Part shown: positions 30,529 to 38,080 of the stretch, piece after piece
Layout: each line of letters opens with the position of its first letter
Position numbering within the stretch: position 1 is the first letter of the stretch
From: Halobacillus salinus
Lineage (GTDB): Bacteria > Bacillota > Bacilli > Bacillales > Halobacillaceae
Assembly: GCF_004684905.1 (NCBI RefSeq)
Contig: NZ_SRJC01000006.1
Span: 1-64,000, forward strand
Reading direction: 5' to 3'
DNA: 64,000 nt
Made by a program: the position numbers and the translations under genes
Notes under the pieces: model-generated
Databases searched by the model: none
Told to the model about the DNA's origin: nothing
The model's input: only the letters and a program-made list of their open reading frames with translations

Positions 30529-32577
30529 TCATTCCCCCTTGTAAAAGTTCGCTTTCCAAGTCGTTCGCCTAATGAATCCGTCCAGCAGCACAAGCAAAGC
30601 TGGCAGGACGAATACCACCATCAAGAAGGCAAGCAGTGCTCCGCGTCCGAGCAGCAAGCCGATGGACGAGACGATCGGATTCGATGACGTGATGAACAGA
30701 ATGAATCCGACACTCGACAGAATCGCTGCCGATACGAAGATGGCGAAGATCTTGTCATCGATTGTTTTCTTGATCGCCTGGAGTGCAGGCATTTCTTTTC
30801 GCAAATGGTTGTAGTACTCTGTGAACAAAATCGCATAGTCGACGGTCGCGGCCAGCTGGATTGTACTGATCAGCAAATAGCCGACGTAGACGAGCGGCGT
30901 CTCTGTAAAGTATGGGAACGATAAGTTGACCCATACGGATGATTGAATCGTGACGAGCAATACGAGTGGAATCGAAATCGACCGAAACGTCAGCACGAGT
31001 ACTAGTGCTACAGTCACAACGGTCAAGGTGTTCACTAACGTGTTGTCGTCCTGCACGATGTCCCTCATATCATAGAGCGTCACACTCTCGCCTAGCAGAT
31101 GAGGCTCGTCATAATAAGAGTTCGCCGTTTCTTTCACTTTTTCCACTAAAGAGAAGGCTTCTTCCCCTTCTGCATCCGTTTCGGTGTAGAGCGTGATCCG
31201 CGCATAGTTGTCAGAGTAGAACGATTCGGTCATCGACTCCTCCAAATAGTCAGGCGGAATCGCCGGACTGACTAAGTTCACATACGACATGACGCTCGAG
31301 ACAAGCGGCATATCCTCAAGATCTTGCACAAGCTCCTCTTCCTTAGCGCGGTCTCCCTCCGGTACGAGCAGCACCATCGGCATATTCTTCCCGAACTCTT
31401 CCTGGATCGCTTCTACGTCCTGTCCGGCTCTCGTGTTATCCGGATGCTCCCCTGTTCCATAAATGAAAGATGTTTCATTTTGTGCTAAAAAGGCTGGCAC
31501 GATCACAATCAGCAACAAGATGAAACTCGGCACGCGCAGCTTCATGACGTGTTTCCCGATCCCTTTGAAATCAGGAACGAACGAGCGGTGCTTCGTACGG
31601 TCGATCCATTTGTAAAACACGAGCGTCAGTGCTGGTAGGAAGACCATTACACTGATGAAGCTGAGCAGAATCCCTTTCAGCAAGTTCAATCCTAGATCGG
31701 CTCCGATGCCGAAGTCCATGAACGTCAGCGCCGTGAAGCCGAAGAACGTCGTCGACGCACTGGCGATGATCGCCGGGAACGAACGCTTCATAGCACGCAG
31801 CATCGCTTCCTTCGGATCACTCGTCTCTTTTCGATAATCTGAAAAGCTGTGCAGCAAGAAGATCGCATAGTCTAGCGACACGGCGAGCTGCAGAATCGGC
31901 GCCACCGACTGGGTGACGAAGGAGATTTCTCCAATAAAAATGTTCGTCCCGAGGTTGATCAGCACGGATACCCCGATCGCCGTTAAGAAGAACACCGGCT
32001 CGACCCACGATGTCGTCGAAATGACCAGGATGATGATGATCATCGGTACGAGCAGTGCTGCTGCATACATCGATTCACTGCCGGTCATTTTCTGTGAAAC
32101 CGCCGTATTGACGGCTTCCCCAGCGAGAGCGTTATCCTCTCCGATCAAGGCGTAAATCGCGTCTGTCGCCTCGACCTCTTTTCCTTCTTCAATCGTTATC
32201 GAAAATAAAGCCGATTCCCCTTCGTAATAGGATTCGACGGTATCTTCATTCGCCATTTCAAGGGGTACTTTCAAATCGATGACGTCGTCGAGCCACATGA
32301 CGTTCGTAACCCCGTCGATCTCATCCAATTTCTCTTTATAATCCAGCGCCTCGGTAATCGAGACGTCACGGACCATGACCCGGGCATTCTCCACAGGCTC
32401 ATCGAATTCTTCCTCCATTAAATCTGTTGCTTGTAATGAAGGGGAATTCCCTGGCAGATAATCCACCATATTATAATTGACTGATACGGCAAGCTGAGCG
32501 ACCGCACTCAGTAATGTAACGATTGTAAAAATGATGACAATACTCTTCTTATGTTCAATAATCTTAGAAGCCCACAA
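30529..32577 (-). CDS. MMPL/RND-superfamily exporter
   Basis: A 682-residue transporter with two repeats, each of one helix, a large extracellular loop and five helices. The first opens SIVIIFTIVTLLSAVAQLAV and has NMVDYLPGNSPS. The helices near LAVSLDYAIFLLHSFSDYRK and AATVDYAILFTEYYNHLRKE hold the conserved Asp-Tyr that carries protons in MmpL proteins. It exports lipids, peptides or drugs using the proton gradient; cargo unknown. The start is a TTG behind GGGGAG. It is divergent from a TetR gene and coupled to the secreted coiled-coil gene. Confidence 0.9.
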   Translation of the reverse strand: MWASKIIEHKKSIVIIFTIVTLLSAVAQLAVSVNYNMVDYLPGNSPSLQATDLMEEEFDEPVENARVMVRDVSITEALDYKEKLDEIDGVTNVMWLDDVIDLKVPLEMANEDTVESYYEGESALFSITIEEGKEVEATDAIYALIGEDNALAGEAVNTAVSQKMTGSESMYAAALLVPMIIIILVISTTSWVEPVFFLTAIGVSVLINLGTNIFIGEISFVTQSVAPILQLAVSLDYAIFLLHSFSDYRKETSDPKEAMLRAMKRSFPAIIASASTTFFGFTALTFMDFGIGADLGLNLLKGILLSFISVMVFLPALTLVFYKWIDRTKHRSFVPDFKGIGKHVMKLRVPSFILLLIVIVPAFLAQNETSFIYGTGEHPDNTRAGQDVEAIQEEFGKNMPMVLLVPEGDRAKEEELVQDLEDMPLVSSVMSYVNLVSPAIPPDYLEESMTESFYSDNYARITLYTETDAEGEEAFSLVEKVKETANSYYDEPHLLGESVTLYDMRDIVQDDNTLVNTLTVVTVALVLVLTFRSISIPLVLLVTIQSSVWVNLSFPYFTETPLVYVGYLLISTIQLAATVDYAILFTEYYNHLRKEMPALQAIKKTIDDKIFAIFVSAAILSSVGFILFITSSNPIVSSIGLLLGRGALLAFLMVVFVLPALLVLLDGFIRRTTWKANFYKGE

Positions 32578-32635
32578 TCCGTTCTCCCCCTCTCTTGCAA
32601 TTCACGATGACACACTCTATCATTTTATTAACACC

Positions 32636-32706
32636 GTGTTGGATAGACAACAAACAGTTTTATTGTTTACGTCAGTTTTCCAACACAATGACGGATTAAT
32701 GTTGGA
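32636..32706. promoter_or_regulatory. Repeated TGTTGGA operator sites between MMPL and TetR genes
   Basis: GTGTTGGA (32636-32643) and its inverse TCCAACAC (32679-32686) form a spaced palindrome, and a third TGTTGGA lies at 32700-32706. All lie in the 163-bp divergent gap, so the TetR protein probably binds here and controls both directions. Confidence 0.6.
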
Positions 32707-32740
32707 TTGTCACACAAATGTCACAGAAGGAGCCCACTTT

Positions 32741-33307
32741 ATGAGCCAAAAATTAGACCGCCGCAAAAAATACACACGCAAAGTGTTGAAGGATAGCCTG
32801 ATCACCTTGCTTGCGAATAAGTCTCTGTCCTCGATCACTGTGAAGGAAATATGCGAGCTCGCTGATATCAACCGTTCCACCTTCTACACCCACTACACCG
32901 ATCACTACGACCTCCTTCACAAAATTGAAGACGAAATCACCGAAGACATGAACCGTTACCTGCACAGCTATGATTATGAAAAGGAAGAAGAATCCTTGCA
33001 GATGACAGAGAAGATATTGGAATACATTACGGAGAATCGTTTGATGTTCCAGACGCTTCTGAATCATCAGTCCGCCCCGACCTTCGAGAAGCGTCTGATG
33101 GATTTGACGCGCAACTTCATGATCAACACATGGCCGCGAGCGAATGAACTGCGCACCGAAGAGTCGAAGTATTTAAGTTCGTTCGTGATCAGCGGCGCCA
33201 TTCATGTTATCAAGGAATGGATCGCCCAAGATTTGAAGGAATCTCCGAGGGAAATGGCTGAGATGATTAATCAGTTCATCAACAACGGCCTGTCCTATTT
33301 CGAATAA
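32741..33307 (+). CDS. TetR-family regulator of the MMPL operon
   Basis: A 188-residue TetR protein. The DNA-binding region is KVLKDSLITLLANKSLSSITVKEICE followed by NRSTFYTHYTDHYDLLHKI. The C-terminal domain is of the type seen in YxbF-like and dihydroxyacetone-kinase-type regulators (AINVIKEWI-like segment reads AIHVIKEWIAQDLKESP). A longer frame starts at 32531, but AGAAGGAG before ATG at 32741 and the start of homology decide. Divergent to the MMPL exporter operon, which it probably represses. Confidence 0.88.
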   Translation: MSQKLDRRKKYTRKVLKDSLITLLANKSLSSITVKEICELADINRSTFYTHYTDHYDLLHKIEDEITEDMNRYLHSYDYEKEEESLQMTEKILEYITENRLMFQTLLNHQSAPTFEKRLMDLTRNFMINTWPRANELRTEESKYLSSFVISGAIHVIKEWIAQDLKESPREMAEMINQFINNGLSYFE

Positions 33308-33336
33308 AAAAACCCGGCTCCCTTATAGGAACCGAG
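33307..33336. terminator. Terminator shared by the TetR gene and a small convergent ORF
   Basis: CGGCTCCC-TTATA-GGAACCG forms a hairpin with an A-run on the left, so on the minus strand it ends in seven T. It lies between the two convergent stop codons. Confidence 0.65.
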
Positions 33337-33441
33337 CTACTCATCGTCTTTTCTACCAGTGAAATCGAATCCGGAAGCACCCATGTAATATAGAACCATC
33401 ACGGCGGAAACCAGACCGAGAACGGCGATGACAAAACTCAC
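33337..33441 (-). CDS. Small single-helix membrane protein (34 residues)
   Basis: On the minus strand AAAGGAGGTTTTCCT stands before GTG at 33441. The ORF is one membrane helix (SFVIAVLGLVSAVMVLYYMG) followed by a short soluble tail (ASGFDFTGRKDDE). The strong ribosome site, the helix filling the first half and a terminator immediately after the stop support coding. No family recognised. It stands alone between the TetR and YdeI-like genes. Confidence 0.6.
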   Translation of the reverse strand: MSFVIAVLGLVSAVMVLYYMGASGFDFTGRKDDE

Positions 33442-33504
33442 AGGAAAACCTCCTTTTCTTTCATTTTAACAAAAATATCCAAAAGATAGAAAGGTTGATT
33501 ATTC

Positions 33505-34077
33505 ATGACAAAAGAAGTAGAACAATCCATCTCCAAATCCAACTGGAAACAAGAATTCGAGACGCTAAGAGAAATCATTATTGACTGCCCTGTTACCGAG
33601 GAGTTGAAATGGAATTTGCCCTGCTACACCGACGGCGGGAAGAACATCGTCCTCATCCAAGGCTTCAAAGAATACTGTGCGCTTCTTTTTTTCAAAGGGG
33701 CATTGCTGAAGGATGAACAACACTTGCTCATCCAGCAAACCGAGAACGTCCAATCCGCCCGCCAGATGAGGTTCACTAACGTGGAGGATATTTTGGAAGT
33801 GGAAAATGCGATAAGAGACTACGTGCTCGAAGCGATGGAAGTCGAGAAGGCAGGACTTAAAGTAGAGAAAAAGAAAACATACGAGATTCCAGACGAGCTC
33901 GAAATGAAGTTCGACGAAGATCCTGCTTTTAAGGAGGCATTCGAGTCGTTGACGCCTGGCCGACAGAGAGCGTACATTCTCCATTTTTCTAAAGCGAAAA
34001 AATCAGAAACTCGGTCAAGAAGAATCGAGAAATACAGCCAGCATATTTTGGAAGGAAAAGGATTGAATGATAAGTAG
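33505..34077 (+). CDS. YdeI/DUF1801-family protein
   Basis: A 190-residue cytoplasmic protein. The N-terminal part (ETLREIIIDCPVTEELKWNLPCYTDGGKNIVLIQGFKEYCALLFF) is the DUF1801 fold. The C-terminal part (FKEAFESLTPGRQRAYILHFSKAKKSETRSRRIEKY) is the bacteriocin-protection YdeI domain, which in other bacteria includes proteins tied to antimicrobial tolerance. The two together match B. subtilis YdeI. The exact activity is unknown. AAAGG lies 10 nt before the ATG. It appears to be transcribed alone. Confidence 0.85.
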   Translation: MTKEVEQSISKSNWKQEFETLREIIIDCPVTEELKWNLPCYTDGGKNIVLIQGFKEYCALLFFKGALLKDEQHLLIQQTENVQSARQMRFTNVEDILEVENAIRDYVLEAMEVEKAGLKVEKKKTYEIPDELEMKFDEDPAFKEAFESLTPGRQRAYILHFSKAKKSETRSRRIEKYSQHILEGKGLNDK

Positions 34078-34309
34078 TTTGCATCCGCTTCCATTTAAAT
34101 GTAATAGTGACGGGACTTTGAACGACTTCACATGGGTGTTTCCTGCCATGTGAACTGAGGATAAATAACAATTACCTAGGTATTAACACATGTTTTTACC
34201 CCCTCCTCTATTGGTGCTATTTTTATAATTGTATACTTGTTTTATTGGTGGAAGGACAGTTGCCGTACGCTTACTTTTCACCGTAAAACAAGCATTAGGA
34301 GGAATATGG

Positions 34310-35623
34310 ATGAAAAAACGTTTGATTATCCCCGCACTTCTAACAGGCACCCTCGCCTTCGGTACCACCGTTTCGGCGTCATCGGACGAAATAGACCCCG
34401 GAACGACGCCCGATCAGCTATTCTATTCTCTGGACCAATTCTTTGAAGATGTCCACCTTTTTGTCACGATGGATAAGGAAAAAGAGACGGAGATCCTGCT
34501 GAACATATCCAAAGAACGACTTGCAGAAGCCAAAGAAATGAATGAGAACGAGAAAGACGAACTTGTTCTCCGCATCATAGAAGACTACATAGAAAACCTA
34601 GGCTCAGTAGAAGAGTCTTTATCTGAACTTATTCTGAACGATGAGCTGGAAGCAGACGCCTTAGAAAACCTCCAAATCGAGTTGGAAGAGGCAACAGACG
34701 TTGATGAAGACGTAGAAGAGAAATTGGAAGACGAAGTGAAAGAGGAATTAGATGAAGGAACGGAAGTAGTCAAACAACTGCCATCCGTTGTGAAAGGACT
34801 TGCTAAAGAGAAAGTCTCCGATCTCCGCGAACAAGGCTTAGGCTACGGCCAAATCGCCCAAGTATTCCTCCTCTCTGAGAAATCTGGAGAGTCCATTGAT
34901 GACGTAGCAGCACTATTCACAGAAGGAGATAAAGGCTTCGGCGATGTTGCTAAGGAACTCGGCGTTCACCCATCTGAAGTGGCTAGTGTGAAAAAGGACG
35001 AGCAAACTTCAGACGAAGAAGACACAGAAGACCTGAATTCCGAAGATGATGTTTCCCAAGAAGAAGAAAATGCTTCCTCAGAAGAAAAAGAAGAAGCAAA
35101 AGAAGAGACTGAAACAACTACAGAAGCTGAAGATCAGGAAGAAGTAGAATATGTCGAGATTGATGATGATGTTTACGATGAGGTAGACGAGGAAGAAGCC
35201 AACGAAGAAGAGGCTGAGCAGGAAGAAAAAGACGAACGCGAAGAGGCTAAGCGCGAGGAAAAGCGCGAACGTGAAGAAGCTAAGCGTGAGGAAAAACGCG
35301 AACGCGAAGAGGCTAAGCGCGAGGAAAAACGCGAACGCGAAGAGGCTAAGCGCGAGGAAAAACGCGAACGCGAAGAAGCTAAGCGCGAGGAAAAACGCGA
35401 ACGCGAAGAAGCTAAGCGCGAGGAAAAGCGCGAACGTGAAGAGGCTAAGCGCGAGGAAAAACGCGAACGCGAAGAGGCTAAGCGTGAGGAAAGACGCGAA
35501 CGCGAAGAAGCTAAGCGCGAGGAAGAACGTGAACACGAAGATGCTGAGCGTGAAGACGACGGGCGCGATGATGACGATTACGATGAAGATGGCGACCACG
35601 AAGACGAGGACGGTCGCGATTAA
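34310..35623 (+). CDS. Secreted DUF5667 protein with a long charged (ER/K) helix tail
   Basis: A 437-residue exported protein. The signal peptide MKKRLIIPALLTGTLAFGTT is cleaved near SAS. Residues about 27-80 (PGTTPDQLFYSLDQFFEDVHL) match the DUF5667 pattern found in surface or cell-cycle-linked proteins. A helical middle (EKVSDLREQGLGYGQIAQVF) is followed by a Glu/Asp-rich linker. Then come nine tandem copies of an 11-residue unit of the form EREEAKREEKR, which should form one very long single alpha-helix. The tail is again acidic with Asp-rich GRDDDDYDEDG. AGGAGG before ATG at 34310 decides the start over the upstream frame. Confidence 0.82.
   Translation: MKKRLIIPALLTGTLAFGTTVSASSDEIDPGTTPDQLFYSLDQFFEDVHLFVTMDKEKETEILLNISKERLAEAKEMNENEKDELVLRIIEDYIENLGSVEESLSELILNDELEADALENLQIELEEATDVDEDVEEKLEDEVKEELDEGTEVVKQLPSVVKGLAKEKVSDLREQGLGYGQIAQVFLLSEKSGESIDDVAALFTEGDKGFGDVAKELGVHPSEVASVKKDEQTSDEEDTEDLNSEDDVSQEEENASSEEKEEAKEETETTTEAEDQEEVEYVEIDDDVYDEVDEEEANEEEAEQEEKDEREEAKREEKREREEAKREEKREREEAKREEKREREEAKREEKREREEAKREEKREREEAKREEKREREEAKREEKREREEAKREERREREEAKREEEREHEDAEREDDGRDDDDYDEDGDHEDEDGRD
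35234..35540 (+). repeat. 33-bp tandem repeat encoding the ER/K helix (nine units)
   Basis: Units of GAACGCGAAGAGGCTAAGCG plus CGAGGAAAAACGC repeat nine times with few synonymous changes (GAAGAA or GAAGAG, CGC or CGT). High identity suggests recent expansion, so copy number probably varies between strains. Confidence 0.9.
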
Positions 35624-35640
35624 CGATCTCTTTTTTATGT

Positions 35641-35682
35641 AAGAGGCAATGATTGTTTCCTAGAATCATTGCCTCTTTTCTT
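35641..35682. terminator. Bidirectional terminator after the DUF5667 gene
   Basis: AAGAGGCAATGATT-GTTTCCTAG-AATCATTGCCTCTTTT is a 14-bp hairpin between convergent genes. A T-run follows on the plus strand. Confidence 0.8.
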
Positions 35683-35703
35683 ATATCTTTTTAAGTTAAA
35701 CTC

Positions 35704-36075
35704 TCATTTAATAATAGTAGAGCCTTGCAGCATTTCCGGTCGTGCTCCCAGTACCAGCAAGAATATCTTCGCATTCCCGATCTCCCGATACTTGCTGAGG
35801 ATGTCCTGTACGACCGTAAAATCTTCATGGTTTTTCAGCTTGTCCACTTCTTGTTTATACAAATTAAGAATAGAGCCTTTGACGAATTCCGGGTACGTCG
35901 TCTTCAAATCTTCCTCCATTAACAATGCTCTCATATAGCCGTATTTGATTTGCATCTGTCTCGTGAAACTGACCACGTGTTTCAGATTTTCATAAACGTC
36001 GGGATATTGACGCCCCAGTTCCTGCAGGTCCGCTTTCGCATCGTACAACGTATTCAAACTCGCCAGCTTAAACAT
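35704..36075 (-). CDS. Conserved hypothetical protein coupled to a thioesterase gene
   Basis: A 123-residue, mostly helical, cytoplasmic protein with no clear domain. Readable parts are LYDAKADLQELGRQYPDVYENLKHVV and YKQEVDKLKNHEDFTVVQDILSKYREIG. I do not recognise it. The open frame extends upstream to 36108, but the ATG at 36075 overlaps the thioesterase stop codon by 8 bp, so coupled translation from that gene is likely. The pairing suggests a role linked to acyl-CoA metabolism, but that is only context. Confidence 0.65.
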   Translation of the reverse strand: MFKLASLNTLYDAKADLQELGRQYPDVYENLKHVVSFTRQMQIKYGYMRALLMEEDLKTTYPEFVKGSILNLYKQEVDKLKNHEDFTVVQDILSKYREIGNAKIFLLVLGARPEMLQGSTIIK

Positions 36076-36604
36076 AGAGATCTTCCCCTTTCTCCCATGG
36101 TTTCTCAAGACCGATGATTTCCGTCAACTGTCTGCTGTGCTCCCGGCGACCATGACGTCTTTCCGCTCGCTCCTCTCCGGACTGATAAAGAAACTTCTCT
36201 TCTTCCGTCTCCGGAATAACATTCGGTACTTTAATCGCTTTTTTATTTTCATCAAGCGCAACGAACGTCAAGAAAGCCGTTGCCGCCATCCGTCGTTCTC
36301 CAGTAATCATGTCTTCCGCAATCACTTTACAAAAAATCTCCATCGACTTGTTGCCTGTATAGGAAACAAAGGACTCCACACAAACCGAATCCGTTTGATG
36401 AATCGGGTGAAGAAAATCAATTGAGTCTGTTGAAGCTGTCACGCACTCCTTCACGCGAGCGTGCCTTCTCGCTGATAACGTCGCGTTGTTATCAAGCTTT
36501 TTCATCAGCACGCCTCCGAACAGCGTGTTGTAATTATTCAAATCGTTGATCATGACTTGGTCTGTATTGATTACTAAACTTTCTTTCGTTCGTTTGGATT
36601 CCAT
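36068..36604 (-). CDS. Acyl-CoA thioesterase (hot-dog fold, BACH/YkhA type)
   Basis: A 178-residue hot-dog thioesterase. NDLNNYNTLFGGVLMKKLDNNATLSARRHAR contains the conserved Asn (NTLFGG) and Asp of the YkhA/BACH active site. The next parts, DSIDFLHPIHQTDSVCVESFV and AATAFLTFVALDENKKAIKVP, follow the family. It hydrolyses acyl-CoA to free acid and CoA. It is the first gene of a two-gene unit with a small hypothetical protein. Length is usual for the family. Confidence 0.9.
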   Translation of the reverse strand: MESKRTKESLVINTDQVMINDLNNYNTLFGGVLMKKLDNNATLSARRHARVKECVTASTDSIDFLHPIHQTDSVCVESFVSYTGNKSMEIFCKVIAEDMITGERRMAATAFLTFVALDENKKAIKVPNVIPETEEEKFLYQSGEERAERRHGRREHSRQLTEIIGLEKPWEKGEDLYV

Positions 36605-36814
36605 AATGATTTGCCTTCCTTCCGCTTAAGTTTCAGGCATGCCTTCGTTAACGTTATGGCTTTAGTGTAGACCCGAATTTTCTGAAAGTGAAATAGCAAA
36701 TCAGCATTGAACTTATAGACAATATCTATGTAAATGTTTTCATCCATTGATAAAGGGCATGAAAAAACGCAATTGGAGCCCTATGATGTGCTAATTCGAC
36801 GACCTCCATCTCTT

Positions 36815-37060
36815 TTTTGTTCCAAACGTCGATGTACGGAATCCTATTTGACGTTTTGTACCTCCTCCCACTCCAAAATGTCACTTACAAACCTTCTAGC
36901 TGACATTTTGCTACTAGCTTTCTACAAAAACGTAAGTTACAGCCTCTCTATGTGACGTTCCGCACCACTTTTCCCACCAAAACGTCATCTACAGACCCTC
37001 TATATGACATTTCGCTCCTCCCCCGACTCCAATACGTCAACTACTGACCACCGATTCCCC
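36815..37060. repeat. 52-bp-period intergenic array, locus 4 (about 4.5 units)
   Basis: Anchors CAAACGTCG (36823), AAAATGTCA (36875), AAAACGTAA (36927), AAAACGTCA (36979) and AATACGTCA (37031) are each 52 bp apart. Right arms TGACATTTT, TGACGTTCC and TGACATTTC follow about 27 bp after the anchors. The gap 36605-37078 holds nothing else that I can support, apart from the promoter side of the thioesterase gene. Confidence 0.88.
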
Positions 37061-37078
37061 ACAACACCCCCTCTCCAC

Positions 37079-37113
37079 AAAAAAAAGACCAGCTCCTCAA
37101 AGCTGGTCCTCCG
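37079..37113 (-). terminator. Terminator of the LysR gene
   Basis: On the minus strand GGACCAGCTTT-GAGG-AGCTGGTC is followed by eight T. It overlaps the end of the coding region. Confidence 0.85.
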
Positions 37114-37993
37114 CTCCCACCGTCAAACGGTTCTGCGTATAAGTGAGCCACTCCTTCGTGGCATACGATATGTAGTGTTCTTTCGGCCAGATGATCGCCA
37201 AGTCCCAGGCGATGGTCGGATTGATGACGTGGACTCGTTTCACTTCTTCTTTCAGCAACGATGCCACGCTTTTTGGCAGCATCGAAATGCCGAAGTTTGC
37301 GGCAATCATTTTGCCGATAAAATCCCATTGCGAGCTTTCGGAAATCACTTTCGGCGTGAATCCTACTTCATGGCAAGACGAACGGATTTTGTCATTCAGA
37401 ACGAAGTCTTTATTGAACAGAATGAAGTTCTCATCAGCAAGTTCCTCAAGTCGGATCTGCTTCCGGTCGGCAAGCCGATGAGACGGCGGCAGGACGACTT
37501 CCAGGTCTTCATTGGATAAGAAAAAGTAATCAAACCGGTCCTCCTGCGTCGGCAAAACCGTAATGCCGACATCCAAGTCTTCGCTCAGAATGTTCGTTTC
37601 GATTTTCTTTGCGCCATCCTCGACGAGCTGGAACGTGATGTGCGGATATTGGTCGTGAAACCCTCCGAGGATTTTGATGAACTGGTCGGCGTCCATGATC
37701 GGCGGCAGACCGATTCGGATATGCCCCTTCTGCAGACCAAGAAGGTCATCCAGCTGGGTTTGTAGGTTTTGAAAAGCTTTGTCGATCGTCTTAGCCTGCG
37801 CGAGTATCAGGCGCCCAGCATCGGTGAGGACGACTTTGCGCTTCGTCCGTTCGAACAGCTCCACGCCAAGGTCCTCCTCCAAGTTCTTGATCATTTTGCT
37901 GATGGTCGGTTGGGAAATAAACAAGTGTTCCGCCGCCTTGGTGAAACTTTGGAAGCGGGCGACTTCTATGAAATACTGCAAGTGTCGGATGTC
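37097..37993 (-). CDS. LysR-family transcriptional regulator
   Basis: A 298-residue LysR protein. The N-terminal winged helix reads MDIRHLQYFIEVARFQSFTK and then AAEHLFISQPTISKMIKNLEEDLGVELFER. The rest is a periplasmic-binding-like sensor domain (KGHIRIGLPPIMDADQFIKIL onward), of the CynR/CatM subclass. Frame start at 38038 is too far upstream; AAGGAGAG before the ATG at 37993 decides. It lies downstream of the FAD monooxygenase gene on the same strand, separated by a terminator. It may regulate that gene, though the usual divergent order is absent. Confidence 0.9.
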   Translation of the reverse strand, partial: DIRHLQYFIEVARFQSFTKAAEHLFISQPTISKMIKNLEEDLGVELFERTKRKVVLTDAGRLILAQAKTIDKAFQNLQTQLDDLLGLQKGHIRIGLPPIMDADQFIKILGGFHDQYPHITFQLVEDGAKKIETNILSEDLDVGITVLPTQEDRFDYFFLSNEDLEVVLPPSHRLADRKQIRLEELADENFILFNKDFVLNDKIRSSCHEVGFTPKVISESSQWDFIGKMIAANFGISMLPKSVASLLKEEVKRVHVINPTIAWDLAIIWPKEHYISYATKEWLTYTQNRLTVGAEDQL

Positions 37994-38043
37994 CATCGTA
38001 TCTCTCCTTGATTCAGTTATCTCCATTCTACGGAACATGAATC

Positions 38044-38076
38044 AAGCCCTGCAACCAGAAATGCTACAGGGCTTTT
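38044..38076 (-). terminator. Hairpin terminator after the monooxygenase gene
   Basis: AAGCCCTG-N15-CAGGGCTT forms an 8-bp stem on the minus strand just beyond the monooxygenase stop. The T-run is weak. Confidence 0.55.
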
Positions 38077-38080
38077 CACA

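Noticed and set aside
35078-35599. Phe/Ala-rich 173-residue reverse-strand protein
   Set aside because: It is the antisense of the ER/K repeat; repetitive purine-rich coding DNA leaves the other strand open. No ribosome site.
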